The position numbers and the translations under genes are program-made. A stretch of DNA of 64,000 bases from Artemia franciscana. Taxonomy: Eukaryota; Arthropoda; Branchiopoda; Anostraca; Artemiidae. The DNA lies in NCBI RefSeq assembly GCF_032884065.1, contig NC_088866.1, positions 49,467,268 to 49,531,267 of the forward strand, read 5' to 3'. Positions 34,390 through 46,129 of this stretch are shown here, one piece after another (the first letter of the stretch is position 1; every line of letters starts with the position of its first letter). A model generated the notes under the pieces. That model saw only the letters and a program-made list of their open reading frames with translations, searched no databases and was not told where the DNA came from.

Positions 34390-35195
34390 AATAATTTCAT
34401 ACAGGATTTCTGTCAAATCCCCCTGTGCAAAATTCCCCCGGATAGATTACCCCCAAAAATTTCCATCTCCACAAAAAGTTACACCCGTGGAAAACCATCC
34501 CCCTGCAGAGCCTTCACCCCCTTTAAATAAATGTATACTTCCCAATAACAAATACTATAGCCTAAGTAAACAAAGGGGAAATTTGATGACTTATGGACCT
34601 TTCCGCAGGGGCTCTGGGGGATCATATTTTCCCCAAAGGTATAGTTACAGGGCATTTTGACAATACTGAACAAAATGGCTATCTCAAAGTTTTGATCGGG
34701 CGATTTTAAGAACAAAGGGGGAAAAGAAGGGGGATAGTTGCCCTCCAAACTTTTTGGTCACTAAAAGAGGGCACTATAGCTTTTAATATCCATTACAATA
34801 TGTCTTTTTCCTAAATTCTAACTCTATAGAATAGATACAATCATCTCTGGAAAAGAAAAAAATCCAACAAAAAGCGCAAAAATTCCCATTTTTCAAGATA
34901 GGAGCTTGAAACTTCTACATTAGGGTTTTCAGATACGCTGAATCTGATAGAGTATTTATTATTGATTTTTCTTGATTTTTTGGGTATTTCTTCACTTTGT
35001 CGAAAATCAGGTAAATTATCTCAGGCTCGTAGCTTTTGAGGTTATCACTAAACTTAATTAAACGTGTATGTATATGAAATCATCGTAATAATCCAAATCT
35101 TTTGATATATCAATTAATACTAATTTTTTTTTAGTTTCTATAACTATTGAGTCAATTCGCTTCTTACTTACACTTCGTTACCACAAACTGTTTGA
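34390..35195 (-). repeat. Old, diverged PTR relative
   Basis: On the minus strand it starts TCAAACAGTTTGTGGTAACGAAGTG and keeps the body order: a GAAGCGAATTGACTCAATAGTTA box, AAAAGATTTGGATTATTACGATG, AGCCTGAGATAA and further GTATACTTCCCAATAAC / GGAGGGCAACTA modules. Identity to the main family is clearly lower than among copies A-I. The palindrome end is missing; a solo palindrome follows at 35369. 33720-34390 shows no supported gene. Confidence 0.65.
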
Positions 35196-35368
35196 TTGTT
35201 TCATTTTATGTTATTCAAAGTTGGAAAAATATATGTGCAAATTGGTCTTTGATTACCATTTTATTGAAGTCTGGCAAAATAAAGAACAATATGAGCCAAA
35301 ACCTGATCCGAAATATCGATATATCGGCTGATCCAATCGACCGACATTAATTTATAGGTGAAATTGAA

Positions 35369-35650
35369 TAAATTTTTTTTTAAATGAAAGTAAGGAACGA
35401 CATTAAAACTTAAAACCAACAGAAATTACTTCGTATTTGAAAGGGGCTTTTCCTCCACAACGCCTCCCACTTTGCGCTAAAGTTTGACTCTTTCTCTTGA
35501 CTCTATTTTTAAAACAGTAAGAAACTTTAGCGTAAAGAGCGGGGCGTTGAGGAGGAAAAGCCCCTTTCATATACGGAGTAATTTCTGTTCGTGTTAAGTT
35601 TTAATGTTGCTGCTTACTTTCATTTAAAAAACTTGCCTTTTTTATTTCAT
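35369..35650. repeat. Solo PTR terminal palindrome
   Basis: Complete palindrome without a PTR body: left arm AAGTAAGGAACGACATT...CTTTGCGCTAAAG, loop, right arm CTTTAGCGTAAAGAGCGGGGCG...TGCTGCTTACTTTCATT, then TTTTTTATTTCAT. Arms pair over about 95 bp with some mismatches; both carry the private GGCTTTTCCTCC / GGAGGAAAAGCC variant. Shows that the palindrome can exist separately from the body, by excision, partial insertion or deletion. Confidence 0.8.
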
Positions 35651-36589
35651 TTTACTAAAGATGGTAAAAATGAATAGACATAAAATGCAAATATCATAAT
35701 TTTACATCCAAAAACGTATTTCAACAAAAAAAGTGAAATACGAAAGAAAAATATAGAAACAAAATGTTTATATTTTGTCGTCACATTGAGTAAGATTTCA
35801 GAATGGGAAGCCAAATTTTATCTATATATATTTCAGCATATTTCGGTATTCGATCTTTATTTCTTCGCATGGAATTATGCAACTTTTTTCTTCGTTTTTT
35901 AGATAAAATACAGTATGATCTGAAATATTATTTATATTTGATTTAATATTTACCGAGCTGATTTAGATGAAATACTTTGTTTACTGGAATTGCCCAATCG
36001 ATTGGTGATATCTGAGACATCTCTAAATGCCTCCTTTCGGACTTATTCCAACAAATCTACGCCACTACTTCCTCCCTAATTTGGAAGTTCAAAGTATAAC
36101 TGCTCAAGGCTTAGTTTCTCGAGCTTAGTGTGTCTACATTATAAGTTGTTGAGCGTAATTTAGTTTTATTACGTAATTTGTTTGGTTTCAGTCATTAATT
36201 ATATCTTTTTTTGTTTAATGACTTTTTTCTTTTATTCAAATGAATTTAAATTACTGTACGGCAGCCAATTATTGACCCTGTTTCTGCCAAGTTTCCTATT
36301 ATTGTTTTTTTTTTCTTTATTTTCTTCTTCTTGTTTTTCATTTGCTCAAAAATCACATGTATCTATATTTTTTTTTTTTGAATAATTTCAGACGACAGAG
36401 ATAATTGTTAACTAAATGAATGCAAAATATCGTGCATTAACTAATTTCAAAAAGTTTCTTCACCTAACCTTAGACTCACCTATGCGTCCTAAGGCAACCA
36501 GGGCATCAAAAAGGAGCCACAAATCTTCCCAAAGGTTTGCTGCTTTTGGTTAATCCTCTCACCGAAGATGATTTGAGGTGTTCAGGTTT

Positions 36590-37300
36590 TGAACATCTGT
36601 TTTATACGTTCGGAGCTTGAGGTTTCTGGGCCTGCCTTTGCGACGTATATCCTAATGTTGCCAGTGGAAATTTTTCTCTATTTAGAAGTTGAATAAACCC
36701 TTTTCTCTGTCTTCTCTTATATAATGAGCATAGTAATGCGTCCATAGAAGTTCGGCTAAAAAGCCAGCTAAGAAAATCCCTCACTGTTCGGAATTCTGTG
36801 AAACAAAGCTTTGTACTTGGTCCGGCCCTTTTCAATAATGCCATCTGAGCCTTTAATAAAAATTTTCTTCCATTTCCAATTGATCTCCCTATTAATTTCA
36901 GCCACCTGTGTGGCGCAGACGATATCCTTCTACTAAGAGATGATTTTCCAGTTCTCCAAAATAAATTCAATAATGCCATCTGAACCTTTAATAAAAATTT
37001 CTTCCATTTTCAATTGATCTCCCTATTATTTCAGCCACCTGTGTGGCGCAGACGATATCCTTCTACTAAGAGATGATTTTCCAGTTCTCCAAAATACATT
37101 TAATTTAGTTTGCTCTAATTTTAGTGAGAATGGGCTTCAAGTCACCTCCTCTAACCCTTAGCTTTTCGTTTACAGTTCATGTCATCAACCTTCCATTACT
37201 ATCAATGTTGGTATAGGAAGATCTTCTGCAGTTACTGCCTTGGACTCACAACCGTTACTTTTCGAGTAGATATAGCGTTTTGACTATTTCTTCAAAAATT
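36590..37300 (+). pseudogene. Non-LTR reverse transcriptase fragment with duplicated catalytic motif
   Basis: In the plus frames LTVRNSVKQSFVLGPALFNN (motif B box, the usual Q-G changed to Q-S) is followed by FSHLCGADDILLLRDDFPVL (motif C, with GADD for YADD), the sequence after which is repeated. An exact-order tandem duplication with period 135 (36831-36965 and 36966-37098) carries motif C twice. NFSENGLQVTSSNP follows. Related to the 9300-10300 copy (shared FNNAI and DDILL context). 35660-36590 shows no supported gene. Confidence 0.75.
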
Positions 37301-37571
37301 GACTACAGGCTCCGTAGACGTCGAGAAAATATCGTCGACTTTCCCCTTAACTGTAATTCTAAATTATTCTGCTTAAGTAGCTGCGCTATTATTTATTTTT
37401 TGTGCGTTTTTCTTGTTTATTGTTTCCATTTTCATTTTATTTTTCTGTACTTTTGTACTCCTCTAAGTACATTTCATGCATGTAAAGAGGGTTGGAATTC
37501 AATTATTATCATTCTTTGATAGTCAGGGACTGTCCATACACAGTAAGTGTCCAAGAGGCTGGCCCTTCATG

Positions 37572-37859
37572 TCATTTTTGGATTTGTTGGTTATTTTCCG
37601 TAGTCGGTGGGTGTCGGAGAATTCTTTTGAGACCTATGTTATTGAAAGCTAAAATTCTACTCTCCTGAACCTCGTTCAAGTACCAGGTTTCGGCTGCGTA
37701 AAGCAGAACTGACCTAACGTTGCTATTCAAGAGTCGCAATTTCAGCCATAGAGAGAAATTTTGATACTGCCAAACTTTCCATCGTCTTCTAAAGGTTCCA
37801 TTGGCATGATATATTCTTTTGAGCACTTCTTTTGTGGAAATTTCTTCACAGAAATTCAA
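37572..37859 (-). pseudogene. Non-LTR ORF2 C-terminal fragment
   Basis: 95-codon frame with LKLRLLNSNVRSVLLYAAET, W, LNEVQESRILAFNN and GLKRILR. This is the KL.I.NS.V.SVLLYG.ETW...QAF..R.LR.IL signature found after the RT palm in RTE/CR1-like elements. Here the Gly is Ala (LYAAETW). It is the most intact small scrap in this part of the window, but it lacks RT and endonuclease. Confidence 0.72.
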
Positions 37860-38269
37860 TTACAATTTTTTTTATATAGTAAAAGTGTATATATTGTGAA
37901 ATACTCCCCGCAATGCTCTGTGGCCCAAAATAAGTAGTGAGGCTTCACTGGTTTTTAAATGGCCCGTAGCCTATACTCTTTTCTTCCTTAATGACTTGAG
38001 ATCATGACGAAGTTTTACGGTGATAACCTCAAGACGCAGATGCAATTAATTTTCCTCAAGATGGAGGTTTTTTTTTATAAAATCAGAGTTGTGTAACTTG
38101 TTAAATTTATTGAGGATGATATAATCTTGCGCGACGTGGAGCTTACGATTCACTTGAACTTTATTTGAACATCAGAAGAATAATCATCTACAATTTATTT
38201 TTTTTCAAATATTGAAGATGAAATATTCAAAGAAAGCGTGTGAACATAATAGCGTTGTAGTGACATTGA

Positions 38270-38811
38270 ATGCCGAGAAAGAGAAAATTTTTGAATTTTG
38301 TAAATAGTGCTAATGGTAACACTAGTGGATATGTATCCATGCATTGTTATGACACTAAGAAGCTAAATTTCTTAGGAATACTGAGAAAATTCAATTGTTA
38401 TAGAGGTGAATATGCGAAAGTAACATCACCAGAGGAGTTAGTTTTGAAGGATAACACAAGCATAAAATTGTTGATGACAAAGACCAACTTCTTGCTTATG
38501 CTGATGCTGCTGGTAACATGATACAACTTGATGAATCGTATCACTACCTACCTAGTATTAACATTCAAAGAAAGGTTAAAATAAGACGGGTGTACCCCCG
38601 CACTATTAACCCGCAACATATCTTGTCTAGGTACCAATACTGCAATCTATGTGAAACTAATGTGATAATAGACAAAAATATCACAGGTAAAACAAAAATG
38701 ACCCTAGCAGATATTATCCGCATGGAATTTAAAGATCAATTGATGAAAAACCATGCGGATGTTAATAGTGACAATGATAGTTTACCCACGTATACATTTA
38801 TTGAACCTTAA
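38270..38811 (+). pseudogene. Unrecognised ORF in two frames, convergent with the polymerase relic
   Basis: Frames 38270-38521 and 38518-38811 overlap by four bases. In the first frame, just before its end, an alternative +1 reading (DDKDQLLAYADAAGN) leads directly into the second, so a single frameshift probably split one gene of about 180 codons. Visible features: basic start (PRKRK), a CNLCETN Cys pair, an acidic/polar C-terminus. I do not recognise a family. It faces the polymerase B relic tail-to-tail, so it may be a cargo gene of the same large DNA element. Confidence 0.4.
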
Positions 38812-39479
38812 CTCAATCTGTAGAAAAGGAGTGAATTTTTTACATTTGTTGTTGGATATTTTACTAGCGAGAAAGAATCTTAATTCTTTGATAGTCTACT
38901 ATCGATAACAAGAGTGTCTGGATCAAAAATAGCTGGATTTGAGATACAAAACAGCATACGGATTCTGGTGAATTCGGAAAACGTTTGATTCTAGATGATG
39001 ATTTTCGAGAATAATCTCTTCAAAGGAAAAATATTTTCTCAAAGAATACTTGACGATATGATGAAAAACAATTCTCCGTCTTCAGAATATTGTATGAAGC
39101 TTTAACGATGTGGCCCCAGATGCATTTACTCAATTTATTGACGTATTAATTGAAATAAAACCAAATGATATTACGCATTTACTCTTGAGTACTACTTAGA
39201 AATTCATTTAAGAAGCCTAGTTTGCATGGCAAGCAACAAATAACTCGGCATTAAAAAAACCTTGTCTAAATAAGTTTAATTCATTTGATGTTTGAACCTC
39301 TACCAAAGAATGAAACGTGGACTCAGTGTGTCCCTAGACACCTGTCTGCTTATGCAGAGGAGAACAAAATCCCTTCCCGAGTCATGAACTTCCATTTGTA
39401 TTTCAACATCAATTTCGTAAAACTATCCTTGTAGTCCATTCTCCTCAACAGTGATAGTGTCGGAGAAACTTAGATTACA

Positions 39480-40700
39480 TAAACTGTCCAGCAATATTTA
39501 ATTCCCACGTGGCAAACAGTAGTGAAACATTGCCGACGGTTATAGGGAGTTCATATCAAGGAACGCTGCGTTCGACTTCCACCAGTACGTTGTCCAGTCA
39601 GGACCGTTTCCAGGATACGATCTCCGTGAACAGCATACCATCCCTTCATTGACCTCTCTAAAAATTAGTGCTGATCCACGTCAGTGATCAGACCTATTTC
39701 TTTTTTACTGATTTTAACAATTAAAATCATCACCAGATGAGCGATTGAAAAATAATACCCTATATTTAGCCCAAAGCCCGTGTAAATTTTATAAGTGTTC
39801 TTGCAGACAGTATCCAACAATGTCGATTCATCACTTTGCAAGGTACATTCTACATTAAACCTCCCTATTTTTTTACCACTGTCGCATCCCCTTGGCCCAA
39901 ACTCTTTTAGAAAATTCATAGTTGTTAGTGCTGAATTGACAATCGTGAAGTGGATAATAAAACGCTTCGATGGGTGGTAAAATTTCCTCACGTAAATTCG
40001 AGGTGAATCGGCTGTACTCATGCGGGTATATGCCCTTACTTCTCAATAGATCATGCATCTCATCACCTAGAAAGTGCTGTTTAAGGAGGAGAAAACTATT
40101 ACCTTTGTCGTAGTTTCGTACTTCAATCAATTGATTTATGGATTTTGTTCATGTACATATTATTATTTTCATTTGTTTTCCGTTTGAACTCTAAGAGCCA
40201 AACTTCTCAGATGATTTGGGCAGGAGGTTATATGAAAAAGACAAATCTACCCTAGTGCCATCTACAGCTTCAAATTTTTGCGAACGGGGCACATTTTTGC
40301 GAACAATTGTAATATGAGTTCCGTATCATAGTTGGAATTGTGCATGTTAACCGGTTGAAAATCTTGTTGCTTACCATATAAATTACAAAATATAAGTGCC
40401 AGTCCACTAAAGTTACTCCGACCCCTGATAAAATAAGATTGCTTAAATAATCATGGTTGCGAACTAATGTTTCCCCAGTACCTTCAACAAATTTTCCCTT
40501 ACAAACTAAACACATTACTTTTATTTTTAATTGCCAACTTGTCTTCTGGTAATAAAGTCATCGGATAGCTTACATTGTGTAGCTGTGAAATTAACATATT
40601 GGCTGTTTTAATAGGTTCAACCATAGCTGTGTCTACAAATTCTTCCAAACTCAATGTCTGAAATACCTCTGCCAATTACAAAGTGTTACTAGTATACTTT
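39480..40700 (-). pseudogene. Polinton/virus-type family B DNA polymerase relic
   Basis: Pieces occur in the proper order on the minus strand. First come a PMTLLPEDK segment (about 40555) and a CLVCKGKF Cys pair with a RNHDYL box (40270-40515), as in the zinc-binding segment of protein-primed polymerase B of Polintons and related viruses. Then IPTMI; SKGIYPHEYS and LPPIEAFYYPL (39873-40130), a hallmark stretch between exonuclease and polymerase domains; LITDVDQH (39680s); and DMNSL followed by stop and PSAM (about 39550), the motif A region with the Tyr codon now TAA. Several frameshifts separate them. The enzyme replicates the element from a protein primer; this copy is clearly inactive and lacks the C-terminal palm motifs. 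Confidence 0.72.
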
Positions 40701-41017
40701 GGTGCATGGCCTTAAGAGATTGCAAAGGCTTCAAGTTCTTTAAAACGATTCGAGTTTGATGGATCACGCATATCCATGAGTTTAGGCTCGATATCTAGTA
40801 TCAACTTGCTGCTCTGCAGAAACAAATTCTGGAAAGTCTAGAAGCGCAAGATGGTATTGTCGCCCAGAACTGTCTCCACAGATTAGTACCCATGACGCTT
40901 ATGGTGTACCAATTGATGTTTTAGTTTTAACACTGTATAGAATCTAGACAGACACGTTGGAAAATAGTAAAAAGTTACTATATTTTCCACCCTCACTTAA
41001 GACACGACTAATGTGCG

Positions 41018-41281
41018 TTATAAAAAAATTCTAATTACATCAGGGTCACGATCAGGCTCGTAAAGAAGCGGTATCAGTATTTCAGCGATTTGATGGATAA
41101 AGCCCTCACTAAAAATATTACCCTTTTTTATCTTTGTGTTACACTCTTCGTGCTTTTTAGCGTATTGTAAAACTGTAGCAGCAATCTTTAAATGGTCGTT
41201 GGCCCTCTCGAAAATGTGTATCTTCTTAAGTGTTACAGGAAATTGAACCTTTAAACAGTTAAAATCTAGTTTAGGAAACAC
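41018..41281 (-). pseudogene. Possible N-terminal part of the polymerase relic
   Basis: An 87-codon frame upstream of the polymerase pieces on the same strand, ending in PDVIRIFL. It has no motif I can name. Position, strand and lack of another owner suggest it belongs to the same large DNA element. It could instead be unrelated spacer; the retrotransposon tail at 41285 begins right behind it. Confidence 0.25.
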
Positions 41282-41284
41282 TGC

Positions 41285-43290
41285 CCCCTCCTCAAGTTCA
41301 AGTTCTATTTATTTTCATAAAATAACAATAACAAAAACCACATACCAAAGGGCTCAATGGCCCGTTATTTGGGAAACGACATACAATAAATAAAGAATCA
41401 TAAAACTTGTCAAAAATATACTAAACAACATCTTAATATAAATATGTAAGGAAAAGAAATCAACTCACCGGCAGTCCCCACGAAATAGCGACCCTCACCT
41501 CACCCGACAATAAAATACAAATTAAAATTCTCGCGTCATTGAGGATACAACACCAACAAAACAACAATCCAAAAAAGAAAGAAAAATAATAAATAAACTA
41601 TAAGAAACATTTAATAAGAAGCCTTTAATAAGAAACTTTTCATCTATCTCTTAAAGGAGCCAAGTGTTCGTGACTGCCGGATCTCAGCGGGAACCAAGTG
41701 CCAAGCACGCCCCACAGTCACAGCCAGGCCGAAGTCTGAACGAAAAGAGGGACTAGCTGGAATCATCACATTCTCTCAGTTATGAAGCATATAAAAATTT
41801 ACTTTCCCTACTAATTTAAGCAGTCCCAAAAATAACATGGGAGATCACCTAGGATGTATTGATATGCCAACGAAGATTGAGATAAAATATAAATATCTTT
41901 GAATTTGAGGAGGTCAAGAGGAGTGTGTGTAGCCGACTGGAGACATCTTTCCGCTTTCTCATAAAGATTGTGAATAGGACCAAGTACCGAGGGAAATCTG
42001 GACATCCACACAGACGAAGAGTAACATATATAAGGGTAAATCGGAGAAAAGTATAAGAGACGGAGGATAGGGAAACGCTTTAATTTTCGGATTATCTCAA
42101 GCCCACGGGAAATGTTCACTCTTATTATTTGAACATGCTACTTAAATGAAAAATTTTCATCCAAAAGAACTCCCAGGAATCGCACATATCGATCCGGGGA
42201 ACGACTTATGGAGCCTCTTGGTGTATGAAGCTCAGTAATTGTGGGGCAGCTCACACCTTTACGAGAAAAAGTAAGAAGGTAGGACTTTTTTACATTTAAA
42301 GTTAATTGATTTATGTCAAACCAAAAGAGTATTTTCTCAGTCATTGCTTGAAGCTTTAGAATAAGGGATGATTCATCCGGAGCTGCAGCACCTAAAGTAG
42401 TGTCATCTGCAAATACTATTAATTCTTCTCGACTATCAGCTGTGAACACCAACGTACTCTGAGAGTAAGATTTGTGAGACAATCCACCACAAATATTGTT
42501 AATTGGGGTGTTAAAAAGTCGGTAGAGATCGTTCACATAGATGAGGAAGAGGGTTGGCCTAAGAATAGAGCCTTGGGGTACTCCATTTTCAATTAGAGTT
42601 TTTTCGTCTGTAACTTCCGTGGCGATAGATCTGTCAGTTAGGTATGACGAAAACCAAGAGAATGCTTCCCCATGGACACCAACATGACAAAGTTTACCAA
42701 TGAGAATCCTATGTGCTACGAAGTCATAAGCTTTCTTTACATAAAAAAATGGCTGCAGGAATAAGATTAGAATCTAAAGATCGTCGTATAGACTGAAAAA
42801 GTCTATTACAAGCATGTTCTGTAGAATACTTTGTGTGAAACCCAAACTGATGCTGATGGAAAAAAATTTAGCTTCAAGAAATCTCACCGGACGTTTGAGC
42901 ATTGTCCTTTCAAATATCTTAGAGAACACTGACAGAAGAGAGCGGCCTGTAGTTCCCAGGATCCTTTCGGTCACCTCCTTTAAAGAGAGCTATAACACGT
43001 ACAAATTTTTGACGTTGGGGAAATACTCCTAGCTGAAATGACCTATTAATCAAATGGTAAATTGGGGTGATAATCGATGGAAGAATATGTTTAATTACTT
43101 TAGCAGAAATTTAAACTCCATTAACTTCCAAATTGCCCAATAGTTTCTTACTAACATCATTAAAACGAAGTTTATGCCCTACCAAAAGAATTGCGTACTT
43201 GAAGTACTCTTTGCCCTTGTCGAAAGAGAGGTGACGTAAACCTTTAAAACCCTTTAAGTCTACATTATATTTTGTCCCCCCCCCCTACCT
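41285..43290 (-). pseudogene. Non-LTR retrotransposon, RT and 3' UTR nearly complete but frameshifted
   Basis: Reading leftwards from about 43250: a LGVFPQRQKFVRVIALFKGG and RKDPGNYRP block, SVFSKIFER (42774-42974), FGFTQ-like fingers, VKKAYDFVAH (motif A), IENGVPQGSILRPTLFLIYV (motif B), LIVFADDTTL (motif C, intact FADD; 42138-42536), NVKKSYLLTF, RFLGVLLDE and a thumb with KAERCLQSATHTPL (41811-42119). At least four shifts. The 3' end is a TTGTTATTGTTATTTTATG UTR finishing in AACTTGAACTTGAG, a hexamer-like tail as in CR1-type elements. The endonuclease and ORF1 are missing, so 5' truncated. Confidence 0.85.
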
Positions 43291-43539
43291 ATCGCCTATT
43301 AAAACAAATTCCTTTTTAAATTTGATAGCATTTAAATCTAAATTTTGGATAAACAAAACCACTTAGTCACTCCCCATCTCATTATGATTTTCAACCCTAT
43401 TAAGAATAGTTCTAACCCACTCTGAAACTAATAACCTCAAAATATACAAGTGTGGATGAAGCGTCTGGATTTCCGTTTCCAGGTAAGTTGAGTACACCTC
43501 ACCAGACTTTTCTTCTTAAAAAATATTTTTGAGCGATGA

Positions 43540-43743
43540 GTGCTTTCATGCTATCCTGTCCAGCCCCTCAAGAATTTGTTTTTCAAGAAGGACCTGAATC
43601 TTGCCTACGTAGGAGTGGACTATGTTGATTGGATACGTATGAATACCACCATATGTAAGGATGTTGAAGATGTCTGTAAACTCAGCCCTAAAGACGAATA
43701 TTGCGCAAGGCTTTGTAAGCTAGGTAAAACTCTGGTAGTTTAA
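43540..43743 (+). other. Small Cys-containing ORF, unrecognised
   Basis: 67 codons with a C-terminal cluster of four cysteines (ICKDVEDVC, YCARLC). Possible single exon of a small secreted or zinc-binding protein, but there is no signal peptide at the start, no splice context I can defend, and no paralogue in the window. Treat as weak. Confidence 0.15.
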
Positions 43744-43890
43744 GGGCTGAACCAGAACCACATTTTTCGGTTTCACCTCATCAAGGTCACATTATGGGAT
43801 GGGTAATTTCTCGACCTCGATAGGCGGTAGCTGATCACCCTATTCACTGTTTTGTTAATAATGACGAAGACCACACTGCCTTTCCATAAG

Positions 43891-44863
43891 ACAAATACAG
43901 AAAAGAGAATAATGAGGAGTTTTCTCCCAAGTCAGTGAACAAAAAAAATCTATTTGAATAGTTCGCCCTATATCTAAGGGCCATCTTCAACAAAGAAAAT
44001 AATAAACAATAACAGACTTACAATTAAAGATCTTGGTTAAAAATCAATTTTTCAAAATAGCCTAAGCATCATTGCTTCTTTAATTTAATATTAAACTTCT
44101 ATTCTATTATTTCTATTCTATTACACAAGCTTCTATTTACGGATGTATTATCATTTAAGTTTCGTTTGATTTCGATTACCTCGCGGTAAGTTTGCTTATT
44201 CCTAGGTAATTGCTAATTGGAGATGTTTCATCAAATAGAACATATTAGTTTGGATTTTCAAAAATATGATTGCTTAAAGCTGAATCGAAAGATATTGAGC
44301 TATTTTTAGATTTATTGCTTTTTCAACACTTCAATTGTGTTGCTATATTATTGTTCCTAAATTTTGGTCGGCTCGACCAATTTAATAGTTTCCACAACTA
44401 GTTGGTATTTGAGAAATCCTTGTTAGACGAGTAAGTGGGGTTTTAAACGTACCAGAATTAAGAAAATTCATTATACTTAAATTACTTATGAAGACAGTAC
44501 GTAAATTATTTTTTAAACAAGCTTTTTTTCAGTTTTGAAGTAATATTCAAAATATATGGTAGATAAATCGTGTTTTGGGCTTATTTGAATCGTTTATTGG
44601 TGTGGAATTTAAGGCTTTAAAAGAATTTTTATTCGATATTTTTTAACACACTCTTGGCTGAACTTTTTTTTAAAGAAGTAATGATGCCTAGGCTATTTTA
44701 AAAAATGGATTTTTAGCCAAGACCTTTGATTGTAAGTGTGTTATTCTTTATTATTTTCTTTTCTGAAGACTGCCCTTAGATATAGGGCTGAAACATTCAG
44801 ATAGATTTTTTCGTTCACTCTCTTGGGATAAAAAGTTCTCAGTATTCTCTCTTCTGTATTTGT
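43891..44863. mobile_element. 973-bp element with about 193-bp terminal inverted repeats
   Basis: 43891-44083 and 44670-44863 are inverted copies of one another. Outer end ACAAATACAGAA.AGAGAATA, then CCCAAG..AGTGAAC.AAAAAA, CCCTATATCTAAGGGC, AAAGAAAATAATAAA.AATAACA, ending near GCATCATT.CTTCTTTAA. They differ at roughly one base in ten. The 586-bp centre is AT-rich and non-coding. The structure is that of a long-TIR foldback/MITE element. I could not settle a target duplication (flanks CCATAAG and ATTATAT). Confidence 0.8.
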
Positions 44864-45519
44864 ATTATATTTTTTGCGGCCCAGATCTCGCAAAAAAGCG
44901 TTTCGATTGAACATTGGGGGTCTATTTGATTTGGGTTCACCCGTGCACTAGAATCCTCCTCACGTTCTCTTTCCTCTAGGGCCTGTTCCGACTGCATTAA
45001 TTTTTCAATATCCTCATAGATATCGTAGGCTATTTGAGTCGATAATCGCGTAGGTATATGAACCTAAAAATAAAAAGAGTTTATTAGCCCATTGAAACAG
45101 CATCCTGAAAGAAAATATATTAGGCTACAAAAAGAATATATTATTAGTTTAAATATTTCTTGAGAGGACAATGTTAAAATTTCAGAGATTTTGAGGGTCT
45201 TCTTCCAACTGAAGGTTAAAGACACAGAAAGTATACCACAAATGAGGCCAAAGTGACAATAGTATTTTACAGCCAAGTATTTAAGAGCCAGAAATCACCC
45301 CATACCTGAAAAAAGAATACAATTGTAATTCTCTTGAAAAATTTTGATTTTAAGCTGTAAAATAGAAAGTATATTAGCCTCAGAAAAGAACATACAATTA
45401 TTAATTTGAGATCTAGTGTCCTCACACCCCCTTCTTAGAGGCAGAAACATGACCCCTTTTCAACAGTAAAACGCTACTAAAATGCCCTACATTTCGCTAG
45501 GCTTTCTTGAAAAACAACA

Positions 45520-45760
45520 AAGGATGAAATTTCATGGGCAAAACATTGCTGAAAATTGCTTTTTGGCCAACCGTCAGGGCCTACGCGGAAAATAGGTCGT
45601 CCTCGTCTGGGTTGGGATGATGTCATAAATAAATATTTAAATGTAATGGGAATTTCCTTAGAGTTTCCAAAGAGGGAGGCTTTGAATAGGTTAGATTGGA
45701 GGAGGAGCATGTGTAGCTTTGTTGGCAACAGGTCACTTGGTGCTGCATCAAGCAATTAGT
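45520..45760 (+). pseudogene. Non-LTR ORF2 extreme C-terminus
   Basis: The 45556-45759 frame contains GRPRLGWDDVINKYLNVMGI, matching the GRPR..W.D.I..DL...GI ending typical of RTE-type and related ORF2 proteins. It is followed by A(L)NRLDWRRSM, the DR..WR..V box. A TAG TAG run follows the frame. No upstream RT is adjacent. 43000s-45500 between the TIR element and here shows no other supported feature. Confidence 0.7.
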
Positions 45761-46048
45761 AGTAGTATTAGTAAAAATTCCAAATTACCCCTAGAGAGCA
45801 CGAAAAATATCCCCAGAAAGCAAATCAAGAAACATGTCACTAGCTGAATAACAAAAACATCTTCTTTTCACAACATCGAGCAATTCTCTAGAAGAATGGA
45901 TTCACCATACTGAAACACATTAGATTTCAACTGTTTAAGCTTGATGAAGTTATATATCTTTGGGTACTAGGGAGCTCCTCAAGGCCCCTCAAAACTATCT
46001 CGAGGGTTCTGGTATTTTATGTTTATTAAACTGAAAAAATTATTTTTT

Positions 46049-46129
46049 TAGGATGGGCAATACCAATGATGGTATCAGAACCTTGTCCTATACCCCTGGC
46101 GGGAGAAGGACAAGGTTCTGATTATCCTA
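46049..46129. other. Perfect 16-bp-stem hairpin with outer extension
   Basis: ATCAGAACCTTGTCCT (46074-46089) pairs perfectly with AGGACAAGGTTCTGAT (46107-46122) around a 17-base GC-rich loop. An outer TAGGAT (46049-46054) matches ATCCTA (about 46124-46129). The stem is GC-balanced in an AT-rich setting, so it is not trivial. No neighbouring gene is evident. It could be a microRNA-like hairpin or a relic of a foldback element. 46130-47335 has no other supported feature. Confidence 0.5.

Noticed and set aside
36182..36385. Very hydrophobic Phe/Leu/Ser-rich frame, considered as a membrane protein
   Set aside because: Produced by T-rich low-complexity DNA; no start context, paralogue or conserved motif.
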